Assembly (NCBI GenBank): GCA_031371195.1
Contig: JANMJD010000130.1
Coordinates: 1-42,925, forward strand
DNA: 42,925 nucleotides
Direction: 5' to 3'
Origin: JANMJD01 sp031371195
GTDB lineage: Bacteria > Actinomycetota > Acidimicrobiia > Acidimicrobiales > Ilumatobacteraceae
Shown: positions 7,005 through 14,739 of the stretch, in pieces
Position numbering within the stretch: the stretch's first letter is position 1
How the letters are laid out: each line of letters starts with the position of its first letter
The notes under the pieces: generated by a model
Told to the model about the DNA's origin: nothing
The model's input: only the letters and a program-made list of their open reading frames with translations
Database searches by the model: none
Position numbers and translations under genes: made by a program

Positions 7005-10000
7005 ATGCACGATGAACGGCGATTGGTCGAGGCCCGCCTGCGGCGCGAGCTGCGCGAGCGGATACGACCGGCGATCCACGCGCCGCGCCTGTTGATGGAG
7101 ACGAGTCAGCGTGCCCTGAGCGGTGAGCCCGAGGCGTACGACGCGGCGGTCGGTGGCGCGTTCACGGTGATCGAACCGAACACTCCGTGGGGGCGACCAT
7201 GGGGGACGACGTGGTTCCGAGCCACCGCCGTGATACCGGCGGAGTGGCTCCCCGATTCGGTCGACGCCATCGTCGAGTTGGGGTTCTCCGGAGCCGGACC
7301 GGGCTTCCAGGCCGAGGGCCTGGTCTACGTCGACGGTCGGCGGTCGAGCGGCGTCCACCCGGACCGGCGAGCGATTCGCCTTCCCGACGCCCATCCCGGC
7401 TCGCCCGTCGAACTGATCATCGAGGCGGCGTCCAACCCCGATTTCAGCCGCAGCTTTCAACCTTCGCCGCTGGGCTCGCCGGCGACGGCCGGTGCCGCAC
7501 CGTTGTACACGTTCGGGGGCATCTTCCTCGCCCGACGCAACGATGAGATCCAGGCGCTGTGCCACGACTTCGACGTGCTCCGACGTCTCGTCGCCCCCCT
7601 GCCCGACTCCGATTCCCGCCGCCATCGGATCACCGCCTCGATCGAGCAGGCCCTCAACGCCCTTGACCTCACTGCAGTGGCGGCCACCGCGCCCGCCGCC
7701 CGACTGGCACTGGCCCCGGCGCTGGCCGTACCGGCTCGGTCCGAGAGTCACCGGGTCTTCGCCATCGGTCACGCCCACATCGACACGGCCTGGCTGTGGC
7801 CGGTCCGCGAGACGATGCGCAAGGCGACGCGCACGTTCTCCAACGTGATCGAGCTGATGGACGACTATCCCGAGTTCCGCTTCGGCTGCTCCCAGGCAGT
7901 GCAGTACCAGTGGATCGAGGAGCGGCATCCGGAGTTGTTCGGCCGGATCACCCAGAAGGTCGCCAACGGGCAGTGGATCCCGATCGGCGGGCAATGGGTC
8001 GAGGCCGACATGAATCTGCCCTCGGGCGAGTCACTGGTTCGCCAGTTGGTGCACGGGCAGCGCTACTTCGAGTCGCGCTTCGGCCGGCGCTGCACCGAGG
8101 TGTGGATTCCCGACGTGTTCGGCTACCCGGGTTCGCTGCCGCAGATCTTCGCCGCTGCGGGCTGCGCCAACTTCGTCACCCAGAAGCTGTCGTGGAACAA
8201 GCAGAATCGCATGCCGCACCACACCTTCTGGTGGGACGGCATCGACGGGACCAGGGTGCTCACACACTTCCCTCCGGTCGACACCTACAACGCCGAAATG
8301 CGTCCCGACCAGCTGATCCACGCTGCGGCGAACTTCTCCGACAAGGCGTGGAGCAACCTGTCGATCATGCCCTTCGGTCACGGGGACGGTGGCGGCGGAC
8401 CGACCCGGGAGATGTTGGAACGGGCCCGGCGGATGGTCGACCTGGACGGCGTTCCCCAGGTCACCCAGGCCTCACCGGCATCGTTCTTCGATGCCGTACG
8501 AGCCGAGTCGGCGAAGGCCGAGGCAGTTGGGACCGACGTGCCGGTCTGGCGCGGCGAGCTGTACTTCGAGATGCATCGTGGAACGTTGACCAGCCAGACG
8601 AAGACCAAGGTCGGCAACGTCCGATGCGAACGTCTGCTACGCGAGGCCGAGTTGTGGTGGGCGACAGTCGGGCCATCACTGCGCACCGCCGACGTGATGA
8701 CCGAACTCGATGGGCTGTGGAAGGAGGTGCTCGTCCAACAGTTCCACGACATCATTCCCGGCTCGTCGATCGGCTGGGTCCATGAGGATGCCGAACGGAT
8801 ACATGCCCGTGTCGCCGAGCGACTGGAGGAGTTGATCGCCCAGGCCCTCACAGAAGTCGGCGGCGGTGCATCGGTGCTCGCCAACACGGCGACGCACGAT
8901 CGCGACGACGTCGTCTTCTCGTCGATGCCACCGTCACCGGACTCGATCGGGCCGAGTCAACGCCTGCCCGACGGCCGCTACGTCTTTCGGTCCCGGGTGC
9001 CCGGATTGGGCCTGGCCCCGCCGATCGCGGCGATGTCCGACGACACTGTCGTCGTCACCGAACGGTCGTTGGAGAACGCCTCGCTTCGGGTGATGTTGGA
9101 CGACAGTGGACGGATCACCTCGATCCTCGACAAGCGCGTCGGACGCGAGCTACTGCCGCCCGGAGCGACCGCAGCGAATCTGACGATCGCCCCCGACCAC
9201 CCGGTGGAGTACGACGCCTGGGATGTGGAGCGCTGGACCGCCCGCTTGGCCCAACCACTCACGGAGTGCGCATCGATCGATGCTGTTGCCTCGGGGCCGC
9301 TGATCGGGAGGTTGAGGGTCGAGCGCTCCTTCGGCGCCTCACACGTGGCGACGACGTACATGCTGAGTTCCGGGAGTGCCCGGTTGGAGATGGAGTTCGA
9401 CATCGACTGGCACGAGGATGAGCAGCTGCTCGCCGTCGACTTTCCCCTCGATATCCACACCGAGCAGGCCCGATGCGGCATTCAGTTCGGTCACGTCGCC
9501 CGGCCGACCCATCGCAACACCTCGTGGGATCTGGCCAAGTTCGAGGTCTGCGCCCACGGCTGGGTCGATCTCAGCGAGCCGTCCTTCGGCGTGGCGGTCC
9601 TCAATGACACCCGCTTCGGCCACGCGCTGCAGGACGGCGGTATCCGCGTCACCCTGCTGCGCTCGGCCCAGTACCCCGACCCCCGGGCCGATCGCGGCCG
9701 TCACCGCTGCCGCCTCGCCATCCTGCCCCACGGCACCGGGTTGGACGAGGTCGTCGCCGACGCCGAACGTTTCGTCATGCCTGTCCGCTCGGTCGATGGC
9801 GCGGCGCCTCCAGGCCCCGGCGGGCGCCCCGTCGTCGATGTCGGGAGCTCCGTCCAGGTCAGCGCCGTGAAACTCGCCGACGACGGCTCGGGTGATCTCA
9901 TTATCCGGCTCTACGAGGCATGTGGTGACCGGACACCGGTGCGCGTCTCCACCCCACAGCCGATAGTCACCGCGTCGCGCACCAACCTGCTGGAGGAACA

Positions 10001-10088
10001 TGTCCAGCCGATCGACGTCGTGGCCGGCGCGCTCGTGACGACCCTGCGCCCGTTCGAACTCGTGACGCTGCGTCTCCACCGCGCGTGA
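7005..10088 (+). CDS. Alpha-mannosidase, glycoside hydrolase family 38
   Basis: The 1027-residue protein has full GH38 architecture: an N-terminal beta domain (about 1-245), the catalytic barrel from about 250, a helical middle domain and a long C-terminal beta-sandwich. GHAHIDTAWLWP places the zinc ligands at His258 and Asp260, WIPDVFGYPGSLPQ carries the nucleophile Asp370, and FGHGDGGGGPT carries the fourth ligand His459. It would cleave alpha-mannosides and retain configuration. No signal peptide is visible, so it is probably cytoplasmic, like Ams1-type enzymes of similar length. AAGGA lies 7 nt before the ATG. No sugar transporter adjoins it, so the substrate source is unclear; recycling of mannosylated glycans or lipids is a guess. 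Confidence 0.95.
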   Translation: MHDERRLVEARLRRELRERIRPAIHAPRLLMETSQRALSGEPEAYDAAVGGAFTVIEPNTPWGRPWGTTWFRATAVIPAEWLPDSVDAIVELGFSGAGPGFQAEGLVYVDGRRSSGVHPDRRAIRLPDAHPGSPVELIIEAASNPDFSRSFQPSPLGSPATAGAAPLYTFGGIFLARRNDEIQALCHDFDVLRRLVAPLPDSDSRRHRITASIEQALNALDLTAVAATAPAARLALAPALAVPARSESHRVFAIGHAHIDTAWLWPVRETMRKATRTFSNVIELMDDYPEFRFGCSQAVQYQWIEERHPELFGRITQKVANGQWIPIGGQWVEADMNLPSGESLVRQLVHGQRYFESRFGRRCTEVWIPDVFGYPGSLPQIFAAAGCANFVTQKLSWNKQNRMPHHTFWWDGIDGTRVLTHFPPVDTYNAEMRPDQLIHAAANFSDKAWSNLSIMPFGHGDGGGGPTREMLERARRMVDLDGVPQVTQASPASFFDAVRAESAKAEAVGTDVPVWRGELYFEMHRGTLTSQTKTKVGNVRCERLLREAELWWATVGPSLRTADVMTELDGLWKEVLVQQFHDIIPGSSIGWVHEDAERIHARVAERLEELIAQALTEVGGGASVLANTATHDRDDVVFSSMPPSPDSIGPSQRLPDGRYVFRSRVPGLGLAPPIAAMSDDTVVVTERSLENASLRVMLDDSGRITSILDKRVGRELLPPGATAANLTIAPDHPVEYDAWDVERWTARLAQPLTECASIDAVASGPLIGRLRVERSFGASHVATTYMLSSGSARLEMEFDIDWHEDEQLLAVDFPLDIHTEQARCGIQFGHVARPTHRNTSWDLAKFEVCAHGWVDLSEPSFGVAVLNDTRFGHALQDGGIRVTLLRSAQYPDPRADRGRHRCRLAILPHGTGLDEVVADAERFVMPVRSVDGAAPPGPGGRPVVDVGSSVQVSAVKLADDGSGDLIIRLYEACGDRTPVRVSTPQPIVTASRTNLLEEHVQPIDVVAGALVTTLRPFELVTLRLHRA

Positions 10089-10186
10089 CGACATCGGGCA
10101 CGGCACCCGCACCGCCGTCGGGGCCACCCGCTGCTGTCGTGCCGTGGCTCCGCCGGTCGGAGCACGGCGATCCGAGCAGTCCGCGG

Positions 10187-10192
10187 TAGGTT
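10187..10192 (+). promoter_or_regulatory. Putative -10 box for a leaderless permease transcript
   Basis: TAGGTT ends 7 nt before the ATG of the EamA-type permease gene. The spacer CGCCCGG has no clear Shine-Dalgarno function. It lies in the 111-bp gap after the mannosidase gene. Confidence 0.5.
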
Positions 10193-10199
10193 CGCCCGG

Positions 10200-11030
10200 A
10201 TGAGCCTGTTCTTCGCGGTGGTGGCCGCTTTGTTGCTGGGCTCGTCGGACTTCTGCGCGGCACGGTCGTCGAGGCATGCGAGGTCGTTCAGCGTCACCCG
10301 AACGGCGGTCCTGACATCGGCGGTCCTCGCCCCGCTGCTGCTGCTGATCGATCCGTCGACCTGGGAATGGCGCGACATCGCGCTGGGGGCGATCGCCGGC
10401 TTGTGCATGATGTCGGCGCTGGCCACGCTCTACCGGGGCTACAGCCTGGCGCCGGTCGGCATCGTCGGACCCACGGCATCGGTGTTGATCGCGCTTGTCC
10501 CCCTGGTGTACGACATCACCAGGGGCCTGCGACCTGGTCCGGTGGCCTGGCTCGGAATCGTGTTGGGACTGTGCGCCCTCGGCCTCACGTCGTACTCGCC
10601 CGGCGGAGCGGGCAGCGTGCGAGTGGGGGTCGTCCTGGGCGTCGCCGCCGGAATCGGTTTCGGCGTCGCATTCACCCTCATGTCAAGGGCATCGGACGGC
10701 TCCGGCTTGATGCCGGTGCTGATCCAGCGGATCTCGGGCTTCGCGTTGCTGGTGGTCGTGCAACGATTCGATGGGCAGCCGCTGCTTGTGCGAACCCATC
10801 CCGGTCGGCGCTGGTCGATCCTCGCCGGCCTCTTCGCCGTCACCGCTCTGGGCTCGTTGCAGCTCGCCTTCCAACGGGGCTCGGCCGGGCCGGTGTCGGT
10901 TGCGGCGTCGCAATTCGCCAGCGTGGCGGTGCTGTTGTCGGTGATGTTCAACTCGGAACGGCTCCGCACGTTCCAATGGATGGGCGTGGGCGCCTCGGCC
11001 GTCGGTGTCGCCCTGATGTCGGTCGGATGA
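10200..11030 (+). CDS. EamA/DMT-superfamily membrane transporter
   Basis: The 276-residue protein is almost wholly hydrophobic, with about ten predicted membrane segments in two related halves, as in drug/metabolite transporters of the EamA type. The N-terminus MSLFFAVVAALLLGSSDF and the segment ALATLYRGYSLAPVGIVGP are typical; small residues and prolines cap the helices. The family exports amino acids, metabolites or drugs; the substrate here is unknown. The last codons overlap the next gene by 4 bp (ATGA), so the permease and the GDPD lipoprotein are translated together. The start is the ATG directly after the TAGGTT box. Confidence 0.85.
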   Translation: MSLFFAVVAALLLGSSDFCAARSSRHARSFSVTRTAVLTSAVLAPLLLLIDPSTWEWRDIALGAIAGLCMMSALATLYRGYSLAPVGIVGPTASVLIALVPLVYDITRGLRPGPVAWLGIVLGLCALGLTSYSPGGAGSVRVGVVLGVAAGIGFGVAFTLMSRASDGSGLMPVLIQRISGFALLVVVQRFDGQPLLVRTHPGRRWSILAGLFAVTALGSLQLAFQRGSAGPVSVAASQFASVAVLLSVMFNSERLRTFQWMGVGASAVGVALMSVG

Positions 11031-12136
11031 TGCGCCGCCAACTGCCCCGCACGGCGCCCTTCATCGCCGCGGTGCTACTCACCGCGTGCTCCGGTGGGAG
11101 TTCCACGTCGCCCGGGACCCAGCCGGTCCCGACGCAGCCGTCGACAGCCGCGGCAACCTCCACGAACGCTGCCCTCCCGACGACAACGGCTGCGCCACCG
11201 AAGACGGTTGCGCCGACGACGGTCGCGCCGACCACCCTGGTGAGCACGACGACGGTGGTGGTGCCGCACGCGCCGACCATCGATGAGCTGCTCGCTCGGC
11301 CCGGGCCGCTCGTACTCGCCCACGCCGGCGGCGAGAACGCCCACCCGCATTCGACCCCATATGGATTCGCCGACAGCGCAGCCGCCGGTGTCGACATGCT
11401 CGACATGGATGTGCAGCTCACCGCCGACGGGGTGCTCGTGGTGCAACACGACGACACCGTCGACCGGACGACCAACGCCACCGGTCGGGTCGACTCGTTC
11501 TCCTACGAGGCGTTGGCCAGACTCGACAACGCCTACTGGTTCACGCCCACATGCACCTGCCAGGGAGAACCCGACGCCAGCTACGTCCTGCGGGGAATGC
11601 GAACTGGTACTCGCCCGCCACTTCCCGGGTACACCGCCGACGACTTCGTCATCCCTCGCTTCCGCGACATCGCCACGCGCTTCGCCATGCTTCCCCTCAA
11701 CATCGAGATCAAGGGCGAGGGGGAGTCCGCCGTGCGAACTGCCCGGGTGCTGGCCGACGAACTCGGCGAACTCGCCCGCCTCGATTCCGTCGTCGTCGCC
11801 TCGTTCGACGACGCGATCGTCGAGGCGTTCCACCAGATGGCGCCGACGGTCGAGGTCAGCCCGGCCCAGGACGCCCTCACCGCCTGGGTCCTCGGCCGCA
11901 CCCCGTTGCCCGACTACATGCGGATCCTGCAGCCACCCGATGTGTTCGGTGATGTCGACGTGCTGGGCAACGATCTGGTGCCCGACTCCCATGCCGTCGG
12001 TTACCGGATCTGGGTCTGGCCGAACAGCGGGCGCGCCACCGAGACCGCCGAGGGATATCGGCGGCTGTTCGACACCGGCATCGACGCGATCAACGCCGCC
12101 GATCCGGCGGTTGCCCTCACCGTGGTCGCTCGGTAA
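11027..12136 (+). CDS. Lipoprotein glycerophosphodiester phosphodiesterase-like protein
   Basis: The 369-residue protein has a lipoprotein signal ending VLLTAC (Cys21), then a Thr/Pro/Val-rich linker to about residue 80, then a GDPD-type TIM barrel. HAGG near the barrel start replaces the usual HRG but keeps the catalytic His. DMDVQLTADGVLVVQHDDT matches the ELDV..T.DG..V..HD motif, with Asp in place of the first Glu. NIEIKG is the third conserved block. The PENT motif after the first His is absent. It probably acts outside the membrane on glycerophosphodiesters or related lipids, but the changed metal site makes activity uncertain. It is translationally coupled to the upstream permease. Confidence 0.82.
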   Translation: MMRRQLPRTAPFIAAVLLTACSGGSSTSPGTQPVPTQPSTAAATSTNAALPTTTAAPPKTVAPTTVAPTTLVSTTTVVVPHAPTIDELLARPGPLVLAHAGGENAHPHSTPYGFADSAAAGVDMLDMDVQLTADGVLVVQHDDTVDRTTNATGRVDSFSYEALARLDNAYWFTPTCTCQGEPDASYVLRGMRTGTRPPLPGYTADDFVIPRFRDIATRFAMLPLNIEIKGEGESAVRTARVLADELGELARLDSVVVASFDDAIVEAFHQMAPTVEVSPAQDALTAWVLGRTPLPDYMRILQPPDVFGDVDVLGNDLVPDSHAVGYRIWVWPNSGRATETAEGYRRLFDTGIDAINAADPAVALTVVAR

Positions 12137-12216
12137 CCGCCCGACGGCCGACTTTTCGTACTGTTTGACCGGCAAGTTGTGGAGCACGGTTCGCCTCGAC
12201 GACATCACCCGGTATT

Positions 12217-12243
12217 AATGTCTTGTTCAAGTACCAAAGCATT
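12217..12243. promoter_or_regulatory. Imperfect inverted repeat in an AT-rich island, possible operator
   Basis: AATGTCTTG and CAAAGCATT, separated by 9 bp, match as an inverted repeat at 7 of 9 positions, and CTTG-TT-CAAG sits inside. The island is the least GC-rich stretch of the 159-bp gap before the LLM-TetR pair, and autoregulated TetR genes often bind here. No -10/-35 pair can be assigned with confidence. Confidence 0.3.
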
Positions 12244-12295
12244 GGTGGCCCGACTCGTCGGCGATGAGCGGCCGGACACAACGAAAGGGACGATC

Positions 12296-13516
12296 GTGGA
12301 GTTCGGAATCTTCCTGAATGGCTACATCCCCGGGCCGGCGGCCCACGACACGGCCACGGAACATCGTGCCCTGATGCAAGAGGCGCAATATGCGGTTCAC
12401 GCCGACAAGCACAACTGGAAGTACGCCTGGTTCGGCGAGCATCACTCGCTGGCCGAGTACTCCCACATGTCGGCCCCCGAGGTCGTCATGGGCTGGGTGG
12501 CGGCGCAGACCGACTACATCCACCTCGCCTCGGGCATCAACAGCCTGTCGCCCCGAAAGGAACACCCCGCCCGCTACGCCGAGCGCGCCGCCATGCTCGA
12601 CCACGTCACCAACCGCCGCTACGAATGGGGCACCGGGCGCGGGGCGGGCAGCCACGAGGTCGCCACGTTCAACATCATGGACATCGCCTCGACCAAGGCC
12701 GAGTGGAACGAGGTCGTGCGCGAGATCCCGCGGATGTGGGCCCAGAAGGACTACGAGTTCCACGGCGAACACTTCACCGTGCCCTATCCCCACAACATCC
12801 TGCCCAAGCCGTACGGCAACAGCCATCCGGCGATCTGGGTCGCCTGCGGCAATCCGCCGACGTTCGCCCAGGCCGGCGAGATGGGCATCGGGGCGATCGC
12901 CTTCAACTTCGAGCCGATCTTCAACCTGCAGGGCCGCATCGACTCGTACAAGGAGGGCATCGCTCGTTGCACCGAGCCGCTCGGCGACTACATGAACGAC
13001 AACCTGATGATGACCAATGCGGTCATCTGCCTCGGCGACCGCAAGCGGGCCCGGGAGATCGCCTTGGATTCGCGGGCGCACTACCTGGTGACGATGGTCA
13101 ACCTGTATCACGATTCGATGCCCAAGTCGCCCGATGCCACGGTGTGGCCATCACCGCCGATGAGCCTGCGCGAGATCGCCGGACCCGACCCCGATGCCTT
13201 CCTCGACACCCTGATCGCCGGCGGTTACATGGCGGTCGGCGAGCCGGGTGAGGTCGCCGAGCAGATCTCCGCCTACCAGAAAGTCGGCTGCGACCAGGTC
13301 GCATTCGGCCTGCCCGGCGGTATGTACCCCGACGAGGCCTACGAGATGCTCGAGTTGTTCGGCGACAAGGTGATCCCCGAGTTCGACACGGATCGGACGC
13401 ACTCGACCACCCGGTACCGCGAGGGGGCGGTGTCCAAGCATGCGATGTTCAACAACCCGGTCCCCGACATCCACGTCCCCCACCTGCCGCGCGCCGCCCT
13501 CGTTCCGGGGTCGTGA
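12296..13516 (+). CDS. LLM class flavin-dependent (luciferase-like) oxidoreductase
   Basis: The 406-residue protein is a luciferase-like monooxygenase. It begins VEFGIFLNGYIPGP, has KYAWFGEHHSLAEYSHMSAP (the strand and helix near the flavin), YEWGTGRGAGSHE and HPAIWVACGNPPTFAQAGEMG, all characteristic of the TIM-barrel family. Members use FMN with reduced flavin, or F420, to oxidise organic substrates; which cofactor applies here cannot be told. The GTG start has AAAGGGA 5 nt upstream, which rejects the longer open frame beginning 117 bp earlier. The gene is followed after 6 bp by a TetR regulator, which suggests an operon controlled by it. The C-terminal 45 residues are extended and probably flexible. 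Confidence 0.88.
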   Translation: MEFGIFLNGYIPGPAAHDTATEHRALMQEAQYAVHADKHNWKYAWFGEHHSLAEYSHMSAPEVVMGWVAAQTDYIHLASGINSLSPRKEHPARYAERAAMLDHVTNRRYEWGTGRGAGSHEVATFNIMDIASTKAEWNEVVREIPRMWAQKDYEFHGEHFTVPYPHNILPKPYGNSHPAIWVACGNPPTFAQAGEMGIGAIAFNFEPIFNLQGRIDSYKEGIARCTEPLGDYMNDNLMMTNAVICLGDRKRAREIALDSRAHYLVTMVNLYHDSMPKSPDATVWPSPPMSLREIAGPDPDAFLDTLIAGGYMAVGEPGEVAEQISAYQKVGCDQVAFGLPGGMYPDEAYEMLELFGDKVIPEFDTDRTHSTTRYREGAVSKHAMFNNPVPDIHVPHLPRAALVPGS

Positions 13517-13522
13517 TGCCGA

Positions 13523-14125
13523 GTGCCGCGTGACGCCACGGCGACTCGCGAGCGCCTGATTCGAGAAGCGGAGCGGTTGTTCGCCCGTCGCGGCGCGTGG
13601 CAGGTGACGGTTCGCGACATCACCACGGCGGCCGGGCAGCGCAACGCCTCGGTCATCCACTATCACTTCGGTTCGCTCGACGGACTACGCCAGACGATTC
13701 TCGAACTCCACGGCCTGCCGATGGACACCGAGCGGGCGGCCCACCTCGCAGCAATCGATCGTCAGCCGACCGACCGCGACCTGATCGACGCCCTTCTGGT
13801 GCCGTACGCCGGCTCGCTGTCGACGCCCGAGGGACGGGACTACGTCCGGATCGTCGCCCAGTACACCGGCTTCTTCGGTCAGTGGGAGACCACGCCGGAG
13901 TCACCCCACCTGATCGACATCCTGACTCGGCTACGGGATCGCCAGACCCACGTGACTCCCGAGATCCGCGAGCAGCGGATCATCGGCGTCGTCATCCTGA
14001 TCAGCGGGGCGATGGGCGAGCGGGCGAAGCACATCGACGACGGCGACGAGCCGATGATCGATCACGAACGCTTCGTCTCAAATCTGGCGTCGATGCTGGT
14101 CGCCGCTCTCGAGGCCCCCGGCTGA
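13523..14125 (+). CDS. TetR/AcrR family transcriptional regulator
   Basis: The 200-residue protein has an N-terminal helix-turn-helix: ATRERLIREAERLFARRGAW, then VTVRDITTAAGQRNASVIHYHFGSLDGL, which matches the TetR signature up to the YHF..(K/D)..L end of helix 4. The C-terminal 140 residues form the usual all-helical ligand domain, probably dimeric. It starts at a GTG 6 bp after the LLM gene, so the two are cotranscribed and the regulator likely controls the pair in response to the LLM substrate or product. The inverted repeat upstream of the LLM gene is a candidate operator. The ligand is unknown. Confidence 0.87.
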   Translation: MPRDATATRERLIREAERLFARRGAWQVTVRDITTAAGQRNASVIHYHFGSLDGLRQTILELHGLPMDTERAAHLAAIDRQPTDRDLIDALLVPYAGSLSTPEGRDYVRIVAQYTGFFGQWETTPESPHLIDILTRLRDRQTHVTPEIREQRIIGVVILISGAMGERAKHIDDGDEPMIDHERFVSNLASMLVAALEAPG

Positions 14126-14159
14126 CGCCGGTCGCAGCCGCCGGCTGAAGCCGGTCGCA
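14120..14159. repeat. Two 17-bp direct repeats with a short palindrome between convergent genes
   Basis: GGCTGA(C/A)GCCGGTCGCA occurs twice with a 23-bp period. The junction forms the palindrome CAGCCG-C-CGGCTG at 14135-14147. The repeat spans the end of the TetR gene and the gap before the convergent cNMP-domain gene. It could act as a weak two-way terminator, but there is no U-tract. Confidence 0.45.
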
Positions 14160-14190
14160 TCGAGCAGCTCCGCGGTCGGGATCGGCAGCC

Positions 14191-14583
14191 TCAGTTGCGC
14201 GAGGCGGCGTCGGCGGCGAGGCGATCGGCGACCTCGGGGAACTCCCGCAGGATCGTACGGAACTCGGCCTTGTTGGCTGCGAGGACCTGCGAACCGGGCT
14301 CGACGACGACCGATGCGTTGCGAAGTGCTCCGGTGAGCATGCCGACCTCACCGAACACGTCACCGGCCACCAACTCGGCCACGACCTGGTCGTCGACCAT
14401 CACCGTCGCCTTGCCCGAGGCCAGCACGAGAAACTCTCCTGGAGCGGTGCCCTGGCTGATCACCCTGGTGCTCTTGCGCGTCTCGACAGCTGTGAGCAGA
14501 CGGCGCAGCTCCGGGAGGCGCCGGGCGGGAACCGACCGGAAAACCGGTACCTGGTGGAGATCGAGATCATCTGATTTACGCAT
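14191..14583 (-). CDS. Stand-alone cyclic nucleotide-binding domain protein
   Basis: The 130-residue protein is a single cNMP-binding beta-roll: VPVFRSVPARRLPELRRLL is the leading helix, GEFLVLASGKATVMVDD the first strands, and FGEVGMLTGALRNASVVV the phosphate-binding cassette with the conserved Glu and Arg. There is no helix-turn-helix, kinase or channel domain, so it would act by binding another protein or as a ligand sensor. AAAGGA lies 7 nt before the ATG. It is convergent with the TetR gene and divergent from the MatB-like gene. Its partner is unknown. Confidence 0.85.
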   Translation of the reverse strand: MRKSDDLDLHQVPVFRSVPARRLPELRRLLTAVETRKSTRVISQGTAPGEFLVLASGKATVMVDDQVVAELVAGDVFGEVGMLTGALRNASVVVEPGSQVLAANKAEFRTILREFPEVADRLAADAASRN

Positions 14584-14693
14584 GACAACATCCTTTGCAT
14601 CGCTCTATGCGATGTCTACGGGACTCAACCGTCGAAATGACGCCGTTGTTCCGAGCCGTTCGGCGTCATCCGTCACAACCCACTCCATCGTCC

Positions 14694-14699
14694 TACGAT
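14694..14699 (+). promoter_or_regulatory. Putative -10 box upstream of the MatB-like leader ORF
   Basis: TACGAT ends 7 nt before an ATG that opens a 10-codon ORF, the same geometry as the other leaderless-type boxes in this window. It lies in the gap between the cNMP-domain gene and the MatB-like gene. Confidence 0.45.
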
Positions 14700-14706
14700 T
14701 CGTTGA

Positions 14707-14739
14707 ATGACCCGTCTCGCGCCGATGAACACCCGATGA
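14707..14739 (+). CDS. Possible 10-residue leader peptide ORF (MTRLAPMNTR)
   Basis: An ATG 7 nt after the TACGAT box opens a 10-codon frame whose TGA overlaps the ATG of the MatB-like gene by 4 bp (ATGA). The main gene has no good ribosome site of its own. I infer that ribosomes loading at a leaderless start translate this short frame and then reinitiate on the synthetase. It has no runs of one amino acid, so a classic attenuator is not indicated. It may be coincidence. Confidence 0.4.
   Translation: MTRLAPMNTR

Noticed and set aside
6891..7994. A 367-codon minus-strand frame opposite the mannosidase start
   Set aside because: It is a shadow of the mannosidase and the tandem repeat, with no family motifs.
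10367..12136. A 589-codon frame containing the GDPD-like gene
   Set aside because: The first 220 codons overlap the permease in another frame and are compositionally biased; the lipoprotein signal begins at 11027.
12222..12231. KstR2-type operator (CTTG-TT-CAAG)
   Set aside because: KstR2 sites read CAAG-NN-CTTG, the opposite arm order, so the match is not valid.
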